Shown: positions 44,801 through 56,800 of the stretch, one piece after another
How positions within the stretch are numbered: position 1 is the stretch's first letter
How the letters are laid out: every line of letters starts with the position of its first letter
From: Bufo bufo
Lineage: Eukaryota > Chordata > Amphibia > Anura > Bufonidae
Reading direction: 5' to 3'
Assembly: GCF_905171765.1 (NCBI RefSeq)
Contig: NC_053398.1
Coordinates: 46,902,323-46,966,322, forward strand
DNA length: 64,000 bases
Translations under genes and position numbers: made by a program
Notes under the pieces: generated by a model
The model's input: the letters and a program-made list of their open reading frames with translations, nothing else
Database searches by the model: none
Told to the model about the DNA's origin: nothing

Positions 44801-47800
44801 ATAAAAGCAATAATAAGGGGATACATTCCCATTATCTGCTGCAACTGTGTAGCAATTGTACAGAAAACAGCATACTCTCTAGGTCAAGTTCTGTTGCCAA
44901 ATGTTAAATCTTAAAAAATATATCTTAAAAAAAAAAGGTACGTACATTCTGATAGATTCATGAAAACTAGTAGAAAAATCACACATGTCTTTATATTTGT
45001 ACAGGCATACAGCAAGTACTAAACCTCTCACAGGACGAGTATCCTCAAGGTGACCCACACGTGGATCAGGTTTTCAAACAGTCCACACATGAGCAGTGGG
45101 CAAATTCACAATTGATGGAATCGCATGTTGTTAATGGCCATGAGCAAACCCCCCACGAGGAGCCGTCCATCCATATTCCAGTATTTCGTCAGCAATGTGA
45201 GTACTGTATAGGGAGAAAGTGGGCATGGATTGGGTAGGCCTTCCACCTTCCGCCATAGTTATAAAACCTGTATTGTTAAAGGGGTTGTCCAGCCAGTACA
45301 TATTGTTCAACCAGTACATAATGATGACCTATCCTCAGAATAGGTCATCACTATCTTATGGGTGGGGTTTGACTCCCGGCACCCCGGCCGATCAGCTGTA
45401 TGAAGAGGAGGTGGCAGGTCATCTGGAAGTCTCGGCGGTGCAGTGTAATTACAAGTCCTTGTTCCATTCACTTGAAAGGTATGAGCGCTTGTGATTACAC
45501 TGCGTAGCCGCTGCAAGTGTGACGACAAGCAGTGTGATCTTGAAGAGGAAGCAGTCCTTGTACGAGTGCCGACTCCTTTTCATACAGCTGATCGGTGGGG
45601 GTGCCGGGTGTCAGACACCCACCGATCAGGTATTGATGACCTATCCTTAGAATAGGTCATCAATATATACTGGCTGAACAACCCTCTTTAAATCCCATGT
45701 AACAAAATTTAACAGGATATCTGTTTGCCAGACATTTTTAAAGGGAACCTGTCACAATGAAAATGCAAAGCAGATTGCAGGCAACATGTTAAAGAGAAGG
45801 AGGAGCTGAGCAGATTAATATACAGTGCATTCGGAAAGTCACATCCTTTCCCTGTTTTCATATTTTATTATGTTGCGCCTTGCACTAAAATAAAGAAATG
45901 GGGGGCATTTATCAAACTGGTGTAAAGTAGAACTGTCTTAGTTACCCATAGCAACCAATCAGATTTCACCTTTCATTTTTCAAAGGAGCAGTCAAAAATG
46001 AAAGGTGTCTTCTGATTGGTTGCTATGAGCAACTAAGCCAGTTCTACTTTTCACCAGTTTGATTAATGACCACACAAGTTTTTCCCCATCAGTCTGCACT
46101 AAATACCCCATAATGAGAAAGTGAAGAAAGAGAGGGAGATTTAACAAAACTGGCGTAAAGGCAACCTGGTTTAGTTGCCCATGGCAACCAATCAGATTCC
46201 ACCTTTCATTTTTCAGAGTTTCTCTGGAAAATGAAAGGAGGAATCTGATTGGTTCATATGTGCAATTAAGCCAGTTCTACTTTACACCAGTTGATAAATC
46301 TCCCCCAAAATAAATTGCTAATTTACTGAAAGGAAAAGCTAAAATCTCAATGCTTTGTTTAAGTACCTTTGGCAGTTATTACAGCCTCCAGTCTTGGGTA
46401 TGATTCCAGAAGGTTTGCACATCTGGATATGGGGATTTTTTTGCCATTCTAGTCTGCAGATCCTCTCAGGCTCTGTCAAGTTGGATGGGGACCGTCGGTG
46501 GGCAGCCATTTTCAGACCTCTACATGAAATGATCTATTGGGTTTAAGTCAGGCTCTGGCTGGGTCCTTCAGGGACATTCACAAAGTTCTCCCTAAGCCCC
46601 TCCTGCATTGTCCTGGCTGTGTGCTTAGGGTCATTTGTCTTGTTGGAAGACGAACCTTCGGCCCAGTCTGTGGTTGAGAGCACTTTGGATCAGGTTTTCA
46701 GTAAAAAGATCTCTGTAAGTTAGTCCACTCAGCTTTTCATAAACCCTGACCAGTCTCCCTGTCCTAGCTGCTAAAAAACAGTTCCACAGCATGATGCTGC
46801 CACCACCATGCTTCACTGTAGGGATGGTATTGTGCAGGTGATGAGCAGTGGTTTCCTCCAGACAAGCGCTTAAATTAAGGTCAGACAGTTCAATCTTGGT
46901 TTCATAAGACCAGAGAAATTTATTTATCACAGTCTGAGAGTCTTTTAGGTGCTTTTTTGCAAACTCCAGATGGGTTTTCATGTGTCTTTTACTGAAGCAG
47001 AGGCTTTTTATGGCCTTTTTAAAGCCCATATTGGTAGAGTGCTGCAATGATTGTTGACTTTCTTAAAGTTTCTCCTATCTGCACACAGGATCTTGGAAGC
47101 TCAGCCAGAGTGACCATTGGGTTCTGATTAGTTTGGTGGGGCGGCCAGCTCTAGGAAGAGTCCTGGTTGCTTCAAACGTCTTCCATTTAAGAATTCTCGA
47201 GACCTCTATGCCATGTGGTACTTTTAGTGCAGTAGAAATGTTTCTGTTTCCTTATCCAGATCTGTGCCACCACACACTCCTGTCTCTAATCTCTACAGGC
47301 AGTTCTTTCCTCGTCATCACTTGGTTTTTGCACTGATATGCATTATCAGCTGTGAGACCTCATATAGACAGGGCTGTGTCTTTCCAAATCATATCCAGTC
47401 TACTGAATTTACCACAAGTGGACTCCAGTCAAGATGTAGAAACATCTCAAAGATGGTCAAGAGAAATGAGAGGCCCCAGAGCTAAATGTCAAGTGTCATA
47501 GCAAAGGGTCTGAATGCTTATGGAAAATTTGAGTTTTTCCTTTTTAATAAATTTGCTAACTTTATAAGATTCGGTTTTCACTTTCTCATTATGGGGTATT
47601 GAGTGCAGATTGGTGGGGACGCTTGATTTTTTAAAAATGTTAGTCTAAAGACTTTAATTGCATTGCTTAGTTTTGTGGGTAAACCATTTAGTATAATCTT
47701 TAACTTATTCATTTAAATCTTTTTTTATCTGTGCTTAGAAATCATGTGAGCGGTCCTGCTTAGTGAGTGTGTTAGTCTCTGAATAGGACCGGCCACATGA

Positions 47801-50800
47801 CTCCTAAGCATAGATTTGATAAATAGCATAGACCTACTCTATAACATGCTGCCTGCAGATTGTGCTTTATTTCATGGTGACAGGTTCTCTTTAATTGTTA
47901 ATTTACTTCAACAAAATCTACAAATTTAAAAACTTTCTATTCATTCCTGATACCAGACACAGTCATAAAGCAAGCACAATGTTGTGTTGTAACTCACACT
48001 ACCACCTTATTTTACAGGTGAACAATACCAAATGTGTAACATTTATCCGAATGGATACCCACAAAATATGGCTGTGAACCATTTCTTCCAACAGATGTCT
48101 GCGCTCTCACATTTCCAACAACCACCAGTTCTTAATGGTTTGGTTTCAGGACTGCATGAGCCTCCAGTCATTCAACATAATGGATACCAACAAGCGAGTG
48201 AGTTGCACCCAAGTCTCCTATTAGTGATACAATTACTAGTTAATATAGTATCCACACCAAATTTGCGAGGAAATCCGTAAAGGCACGACCAGACGGTCTG
48301 GATTCCTGAGGCAGTTTTGGAAGCTAAAGCCAGGAGGTTGTTCTGTCCTTTATACTTTCTTCTCCATTTATGATCCACTCTTGATTTTGGCTTCCAAAAC
48401 TGCAGGCAGAAACCTGACCACGTGGCCGCACCCTTAGACACTTTTCAGCTGCAGATTTCATTTTAGATTTAAAACTCCATTAAGTTATAGAAATAATCCG
48501 CAAATGATCTATAAACAATTCGCAAGACAATGGCTATACTTTGAGAGTCTGATTCGCATGGGCAAATCCACAAACAATTTGCAGCATGTAGATGGAAAAT
48601 CCCATAGACTTGTATTGTCTTTACGTGTCTATTTTCACAGTATATAAAGCCAATACAATGTAGCACTTACTTAAAGGGGTTGTCCTGTATCAGTAAGAAA
48701 CCAGGCAACCCCTGGAATCCGCTTGAAATAAAGAACAGGTAAGTACTTACCTGCAAGACCCAACTCCGCAGCACCGGTTCTTCCGGTAGGTCTCTATTTA
48801 CCCAGCTGCAGCTGTGACATCACGTAGACTGCATGCAGTGTTGGACTGGGATGCCCTGGGCCACCAGTAAAATTTATTTTGGGGGCCCACTGTACGGATA
48901 CATTCAAATAATATCTGCTCACACAGCAGCAAGATGCTACCAGATGATTGAATATGGGGGTAATCTATCAAGTTTTTGTTATATGAAATAGGCTGGTTGA
49001 GGTGCTGTACATGAATATATGTATGTAGTGCAGTAAGTCTACTGTTTTATGTGTGACTTGACCAGGGGGTGGGAGACTAGGGGCCCACCTTGTTCAGGGG
49101 CCCACCGGAGGATTCACCTGTATCCCTGTCCGAACCTGACTGCATGTGACCGCTGCAGCCAATCACTGGCTGCACCGCTGAGGCTACTGATTGGCTGCAG
49201 CAGTCATGTGTTGTCGACGTGATGTCACCACTGAGCCAGGTAAATAGAGCCCAGCCAGGAGAACCAGAGCGAAGTCGGATCTTGCAGGTTAGTACTTACC
49301 TGTTCTTTATTTCAGGTGGATCCCGAGGGTTGTCCTGAGATCGGAAAACACTTTTAAAAGGGAGCCAAACTGATTGAGTAATGTCTGTAATATTTGCATG
49401 TCCATGCTCTGTACCCTGCTGTATTACTGGCAGTAGAATGTGTTGTCAGTCAAGCTCCCTTCTCTACATGGGCCAGTTATTGGCCTTTTGTTCAATCATA
49501 CATAGATATTTAATATTTAATGTTTTAATATTTAAATGGGGTGTAGTATGTTAGTATGCTTTCTTCCTTACACCAGAACTGGTGCCCATACTATTATAAC
49601 TGCTTATTGTACGTAAAATGCTCACTAACTTTTTACACAACTTTGCATAAATCAATAGTACAAGCGACTGGCAACAATGGATGTCCACAGGATGAGTCAC
49701 GAGTAGTGCAAAGTATCAACCCTTCTCCAAATTATTCCTATCGTCCCACCAATGAAGAGAGTGCAAGATCATCACCGGCCAGTCACAATATACCCATTGT
49801 TAATGGATCTGGAGAGGCTTCTGCACCAGAAACCCAAGCGACCTTACTGAGTCAACAAAGTAAGTAGAAGGATACATTTTCCACAGCATCTTTGCTAGTG
49901 ATAGTCCATGCCAAAATTTAAAAAAACTACCTCAATTTATCTCAAAAAGTGTCTCCTGAACTGAGTAGAACATAAAAATAATTACAAAAGGGGACATTTA
50001 TATTACATAGTTACATAGTTACTTAGTTAAAACGGTTGAAAAAAGACATACGTCCATTAAGTTCAACCAAGGGATAGGTGGGGATGTGAATCCCAAAAGG
50101 AATTGAGACTTTCTACACATTTTCATAAGCATTAATGTTTTTTACTTTTAAGAATTTGTCTAAACCCTTTTTGAAACTGTCCACTGTTCCTGCTGTGACC
50201 ACGTCCTTAGGAAGTCTATTCCACAGCTTCACCGTTCTTACAGTAAAGAAGCTTTGACGCTTCCGGAGACTGAACTTTTTCTTCTCCAGTCGGAGGCAGT
50301 GCCCCCTTGTCTTTTGAGCGTATTTTACATGGAACAGCTTTTCACCGTATTTTTTGTATGGCCCATTTATATACTTGTATAGGTTAATCATGTCCCCCCT
50401 TAGACTTCTCTTCTCAAGACTAAATAAATTCAATTCTTTTAATCTTTCTTCATAACTAAGACCCTTCATTCCCCTTATCAGTTTAGTCGCCCTCCTCTGT
50501 ACTTTTTCCAGCTGCAGTGCGTCCTTTCTATGGACTGGTGCCCAGAACTGAACTGCATATTCCAGATGAGGCCGCACCAACGCTTTGTAAAGTGGTAATA
50601 TTACACCCCTGCCCCCCAGTCCATGCCTCGTTTAACCCCTTAAGGACTCAGCCCTATTTCACCTTAAGGACTTGGCCATTTTTTGCAAATCTGACCAGTG
50701 TCACTTTAAGTGCTCATAACTTTAAAACGCTTTGACATACCCAGGCCGTTCTGAGATTGTTTTTTCGTCACATATTGTACTTCATGACACTGCTAAAATT

Positions 50801-53800
50801 GGGTCAAAAAAGTTAATTTTTTTGCATAAAAAAATAAAATTTTTACAGAAAATTTTGAAAAATTAGCAAATTTCAAAGTTTCAGTTTCTCTACCTCTGTA
50901 ATACATAGTAATACCCCCAAAAAATGTGATGACTTTACATTCCCCATATGTCTACTTCATGTTTTTAGCATTTTGGGAATGATATTTTATTTTTTGGGGA
51001 TGTTACAAGGCTTAGAAGTTTAGAAGCAAATTTAGAAATTTTCAGAAATCTTCAAAATCCCACTTTTTATGGACCAGTTCAGGTTTGAAGTCATATTGTG
51101 AGGCTTAGATAATAGAAACCTCCCAAAAATGACCCCATTCTAGAAACTACACCCCTCAAGGTATTCAAAACTGTTTTTTCAAACTTTATTAACCCTTTAG
51201 GTCTTCCACAAGAGTTAATGGCAGATGGAGAAACAATTTAGAAATTTCTATTTTTTGGAAAATTTTCCAATATAATAAATTTTTTCCAGGAGTAAAACAA
51301 GGGTTAACTGCCAAACAAAACTCAAAATGGGTTGCCCCGATTCTGTAGTTTGCAGAAACACCCCATATGTGGTCGTAAACTACTGTTTGGCCGAACGGTA
51401 GCACATAGAAGGAGGGGAACACCATATGGGTTTTGGAAGGCAGATTTTGCAGGACTGGTTTTGTTTATACCATGTCCCATTTGAAGCCCCCTGTTGCACC
51501 CCTAGAATAGAAATTTCAAAAAAGTTACTCCATCTAAGAAAGTACACACCTCAAGGTATTCAAAACTGGGTTTACAAACTTTGTTAACCCTTTAGGTGTT
51601 CCACAAGAGTTGATGGCAGATGGAGAAACAATTTTGAAATTTCAATTTTTTGGAAAATTTTCCAATATAATCAATTTTTTCCAGGAGTAAAACAAGGGTT
51701 AACTGCCAAACAAAACTCAAAATGGGTTGCCCCAATTCTGTAGTTTGCAGAAACACCCCATATGTGGTCGTAAACTACTATTTGGCTAAACGGCAGGACA
51801 TAGAAGAAGGGGAACGTCATATGGTTTTTGGAAGGCAGATTTTGCTGGACTGGTTTATTTACACCATGTACCCTTTCAAGCCCCCTGATGCACCCCTAGA
51901 GTAGAAACTCCATAAAAGTGACCCCATCTAGGATCAGGTGGTTGTTGTTTTGGGACTATTTTAGGGGTAAATATGATTTTTGGTTGCTCTATATTACTCT
52001 TTTTTGAGGCAATGTAACAAAAAAAAAAATTCTAAAATTGTTTCTACATTCGCTATTTAGTTTTGTGGAACACCTAAAGGGTTAACATAGTTTGTAAAGT
52101 AACTTTTGAATACCTTGAGGGGTGTAGTTTCTTAGATGGGGTCACTTTTTTGGAGTTTCTAGTCTAGGCTACATCAGGGGGGGCTTCTAATGGGACATGG
52201 TGTCAAAAAAAAAACTGTCCATCAAAATCTGCCTTCTAGAAACCATATGGAGTTCCCTTCGTTCTATGCCCTGCCGTGCGGCTATATAGCCATTTACGAC
52301 CGCATATGGGGTGTTTCTGCAAACTACAGAATCAGGGCCATAAATATTGAGTTTTGTTTGGCTGTTAACCCTTGCTTTATTACCGGCAAAAAGGATTCAA
52401 ATGGAAATTTTGCCCAAAAATGGGTGTTTTGGCACCGTTTTTATTTTATATTTTTGACACCGTTCATCCGAGGCGTTTGGGCAAAAGTTATTTTTATAGC
52501 GACGACTTTTACACACGCGACGATGCCCAATATGTATGGTTCTCAGACTTTGGAGACACTAAGCAGGCATCCTAAAAACTGCGGCCCTCCAGATGTTGTA
52601 AAACTACAATTCCCACCATGCCCTGCTGATGGCTGTAGGTTGTCTGGGCATGCTGGGAGTTATAGTTTTACAACATCTGGAGGGCCGCAGTTTGAGGATG
52701 CCTGCACTAAAACTAATATTTTTTGGGGAAAAAAAAAATGTTTCCGTGTCTCCAAAGTCTGAGAGCCATAGTTTTTTATGTTCTCTAGTGGACTGTTGGG
52801 GATTATAAAAATTTAGTACTCCATGGAAGTGTGATACTCCCTGAAGCAATCGATAACGCAGAGGCCCGGATGATCAGTGCAAGTGTCGCACTGAGTGGTG
52901 GTGTCCTTCCGTATCCCCCTCCTGCGACACACTCTGCACTTTTTTTGGGTTCGTCCCTTCTTTCCAGTATGGGGGACCACACCTGGAAAGTGTTGGCCAG
53001 GGACGATCCGGGCGCCTCCAATTCCCGAGGTACTCCGGCCTGCTCTTTCCCGGTCCGAAAAGATCAGGTCCTTGAGGACTGCCTCATAGAATTGGAGGAA
53101 TGTCCCTGTGCTGCCAGCGCTTCGGGATAGTACAAAAGAGTTGTACATGGCAACCTGCACCAAGTAGACCGCAACTTTTTTGTACCATGCCCGGGTTTTG
53201 CGCATGGCGTTATATGGCGTGAGGACTTGATCAGAGAGATCAACTCCTCCCATATACCGATTGTAGTCGACGATACAATCGGGCTTGAGGACCGTTGCCG
53301 TGGTACCTCGCACAGGGACAGGGGTGATGCCGTTACCATGAATTGTGGACAGCATAAGGACATCCCTCTTGTCCTTATACCTGACCAGCAACAGGTTTCC
53401 ACTGGTAAGTGCACGGGTCTCACCCCTGGGGATAGGTACCTGGAGGGGGTAGGCAGGGAGGCCGCGTTGATTTTTCCGCACGGTCCCACAAGCGAACGTG
53501 GATCTGGCGGCAAGGGACCTGAACAAGGGAATGCTGGTATAAAAGTTGTCCACGTACAAGTGGTAACCCTTATCCAGCAGTGGGTACATAAGGTCCCACA
53601 CGAGTTTCCCGGTAACACCCAGAGTGGGGGGACATTCTGGGGGTTGAATCCGGGAATCTCGCCCCTCGTACACACGAAATTTGTAAGTGTACCCTGAGGT
53701 ACTCTCACAAATTTTGTATAGCTTCACGCCATACCTCGCCCGCTTTGTGGGAATATATTGGCGGAAACTGAGTCTCCCCTTGAACGCAACGAGAGACTCA

Positions 53801-56800
53801 TCAACCGCGACCTCCCTTCCAGGTACGTAGGCCTGCTGAAATGTGGCCCCAAAGTGATCGATGACCGGCCGTATCTTATACAGCCGGTCATAGGCAGGAT
53901 CACCTTGGGGTGGACATGCTGCATTATCGGAATAATGCAGACATTTCCGGATGGCCTCAAACCGGGGACGTGTCATGACCATACTGTACAGTGGGGTCTG
54001 GTATAGGACGTCCCCACTCCAGTATTGCCTGACACTGGGTTTTTGGACTAGACCCATATGCAGCACGAGGCCCCAAAATGTCCTCATCTCGGCTGCACTG
54101 ACCGGCGTCCAGCCACCGGGTCTAGCCAAAAATGAGCCTGGGTTTTGAGCGACGAACTGTTGGGTGTACAGATTCGTCTGCTCCACCATCAGATTCACCA
54201 GTGGGTTACTGAAAAAAAAACTAAAATAGTCTATTTCAGTAAACCCCACTGTGGGAATCTGGATTCCAGGATTGCCAGCAAAATCCGGAATCTCAGGCTC
54301 AAAGTCCACTGGGGGACACCAGCTAAGTTCATCGGCAGGGGGCTCCGGTGGACTTATTTGGTGGGCCGGGAAACCAGTACGAACCCCAGGGCGGCTCGTA
54401 CTAGGGTAGGCCACAGGATCCCTAGCATGTGGGGCCCCTGGCTCCGCCTGGCGGCGTCTCCGCCGCCTTGGTGGCTCATCGTCATCAGATGATGATGAGG
54501 AGGATGCGGATGATAAAAGGAATGTGGGGTCATCCTCATCCTCACTGGGGCTCTCAGAGTCGGAGGCAATCTGGGCGTATGCCTCCTCGGCCGAGAACAT
54601 CCGGCGGGCCATGGGTGTGTGTGCGTGTAGGTGTGCGTGTGTGTAAACCTTTATTATATGTGCATGTGTGTGGGGGCAACGGGTGTTCGCGTACAAAAAA
54701 AGGAAGGGCAAGTGTTAGGAAAAAAAAAAGTTCAAACTTGCTGATCAGCGGTACAACGCTGATCAGCGGTCGGTGGGGTGCGATGCGCTAACAGTGGACG
54801 GACGCTAAAAAGTGACGGCCAGTCAGCGCACGCAGAAAATAAAAAAAAAGTGGTGGTAAGGGGGCTGGTGGTCAGGGGAGGGGGGGGGCTGGTGGTGGGG
54901 GCTGGTGGTGGGGAAGGGGGGTGGGGTGGGGGTCTGGTGGGGGGGGGCAAGTGGCAGGGGGGGATCTGGGGTCTGATGGATGGATCAAAGAAAGTTTGGA
55001 AATAAAAGTTTTTTTTTTGTTTTTTTTCCTAACTAACTTTCCCCTTCTTTCCCTGCCTAACGGTGCCTCTCCCTCACTGACCCTAACCTACCTGGGTGGC
55101 GATGGGTGCAGGAGGGTGATGGATGCCGATTAGGGGGACACAGGAGCTGGTTCTGGACGGTGCTGCACGGTCAGGGTGCTGGACAGGAAGAGGAGGGGAG
55201 AGAGGAGCGCAGGAAGTTTGAATCTCGCGCCTCTCTCCCCTGCACCAATCAGCACCCTGGACAGCAGGCATCAGCACCAGGGCCAGCACCGCCTCTTCAA
55301 ATCCTCGGACTGCGATAGGTGGTGTATAATTACGCCACTGATCGCAGTCTTTTTCCGGTTCATCGGGTCACAGGACACCCGAATGGACCGGAAACGCAGA
55401 AAACCGCAGGTCTGAATTGACCTGTGGTTTTCTGCGATCGTCGATGCGGGGGGGTCAAATGACCCCCCCCCCCTGCATTGTTACGGGATGCCGGCTGAAT
55501 GATTTCAGCCGAAATCCCGTTCCGATTAACCCCTGGGGCGCCGGAATGCCGATTTCAAGTTAGGACGTACCGGTACGCCCTGAGTCCTTAAGGACTCGGG
55601 AAATAGGGCGTACCGATACGCCCTGCGTCCTTAAGGGGTTAATGCATGACAATATCCTGGTGGCCTTAGAAGCAGCTGATTGACATTGTATGCTGTAATT
55701 TAATCTATCATCCACAAGGACACCAAAACCATTCTCTATAGGTGACTCTCCCAGTGCTACATCACCTAGGACATATGAGGCACAGAGATTATTACTAGTG
55801 ATGAGCGGCAGGGGCAATATTCAAATTCGTGATATTTCACGAATATTTGGGTGAATATTCGACATATAATCGCGAATTCGTTATCTCCAGTCATTATTTT
55901 CTTGATTGTGGAAACGGCAATTGAAAAATTTGCATTACGAAAATTTGCAATCAACACTACTCCTAAAGTCTAAGATATTGCAGGCTTCTCATTGGCCCAC
56001 AAGCTAGAAGCAGGGAGGGATCATGTGTACTGATTAAAAAAAAATATCGAATATTCAAAATTACTAATATATTACTATATTCTAAATATTCGCAAATTCT
56101 CGAAGTGCCAATATTCGCGATAAAAATTTGCAATTCGAATATTCGTGATCAACACTAATTATTACTACCAAGATGCATAACTTTACATTTGTCCACATTG
56201 AACCTCATTTGCCAAGTTGATGCCCAATCACTCAGAGTGTTCAAGTCAGCTTGTAGTTTATGGACATCTGCCATAGACTGTACAGTTCTACACAGCTTAG
56301 TGTCTCTCCTCACAGTTTGAAAGCCTTTGTCTCCTGTACCTCCTTATGTCCATGTCATGGTCCATCGGTTGATGTATATGCAATGCTTTACTTCCCTATA
56401 GGCATTGCTTCTAAAGTACTAGGAAGGAAGTTGTATAGCTTCTGACCACTGACATACAGGCTCAAGGTGCCCATACACCTTCAGTAGATGTCAGAAGAAT
56501 GCTTGCTAGGCCGGCAGCTATTACTTTCAACTGCCCCATACACATTCAGCAAGCCAGGGGAAATGGGAAGAGAATGGGAATAATAATGGACAGTATGTAG
56601 CTGGTAGTCACGGTGCTCACAGTGGCCAGGCCTCTCTCTACCAATCCTCCCTCACTTCTAGGGCTAGTGCAGCAATGAGGGGTTGCACTTGGGATGAAGG
56701 AAGTAGTAGTACTGCTGGGGCACACCATGTGTAGAGATGACAGGTAAAAGGTGGGATGGAGATGGTGTTAGTGTGCAAATTGATAAGCAGGAGACTGAGA

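Larger units (their letters stand above)
45823..47640 (-). mobile_element. decayed Tc1-like element, CAGTGCATTCGG family
   Basis: The left end CAGTGCATTCGGAAAGTC follows TA at 45821-45822. A transposase remnant occupies the middle, and 'TTAATAAATTTGCTAAC' with 'TCATTATGGGGTATTG' marks the far end, which has lost its terminal repeat. It is interrupted by two palindromic MITEs. Confidence 0.75.
50636..55638 (-). mobile_element. complete piggyBac element, 5.0 kb
   Basis: Bounded by TTAA on both sides, with inverted ends CCCCTTAAGGACTCAG and CCCCTTAAGGACGCAG (right end read on the minus strand). It carries an unbroken transposase gene. Next to the right end are further palindromes built on CGTACCGGTACG and TCCTTAAGGACTC. 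It interrupts the LINE coding region. Confidence 0.93.

Noticed and set aside
52190..52762. 190-codon + strand frame
   Set aside because: Lies in the repeated non-coding arm of piggyBac and across an inserted MITE; no domain.
53227..53697. 156-codon + strand frame within the piggyBac transposase
   Set aside because: Antisense of a conserved transposase gene.
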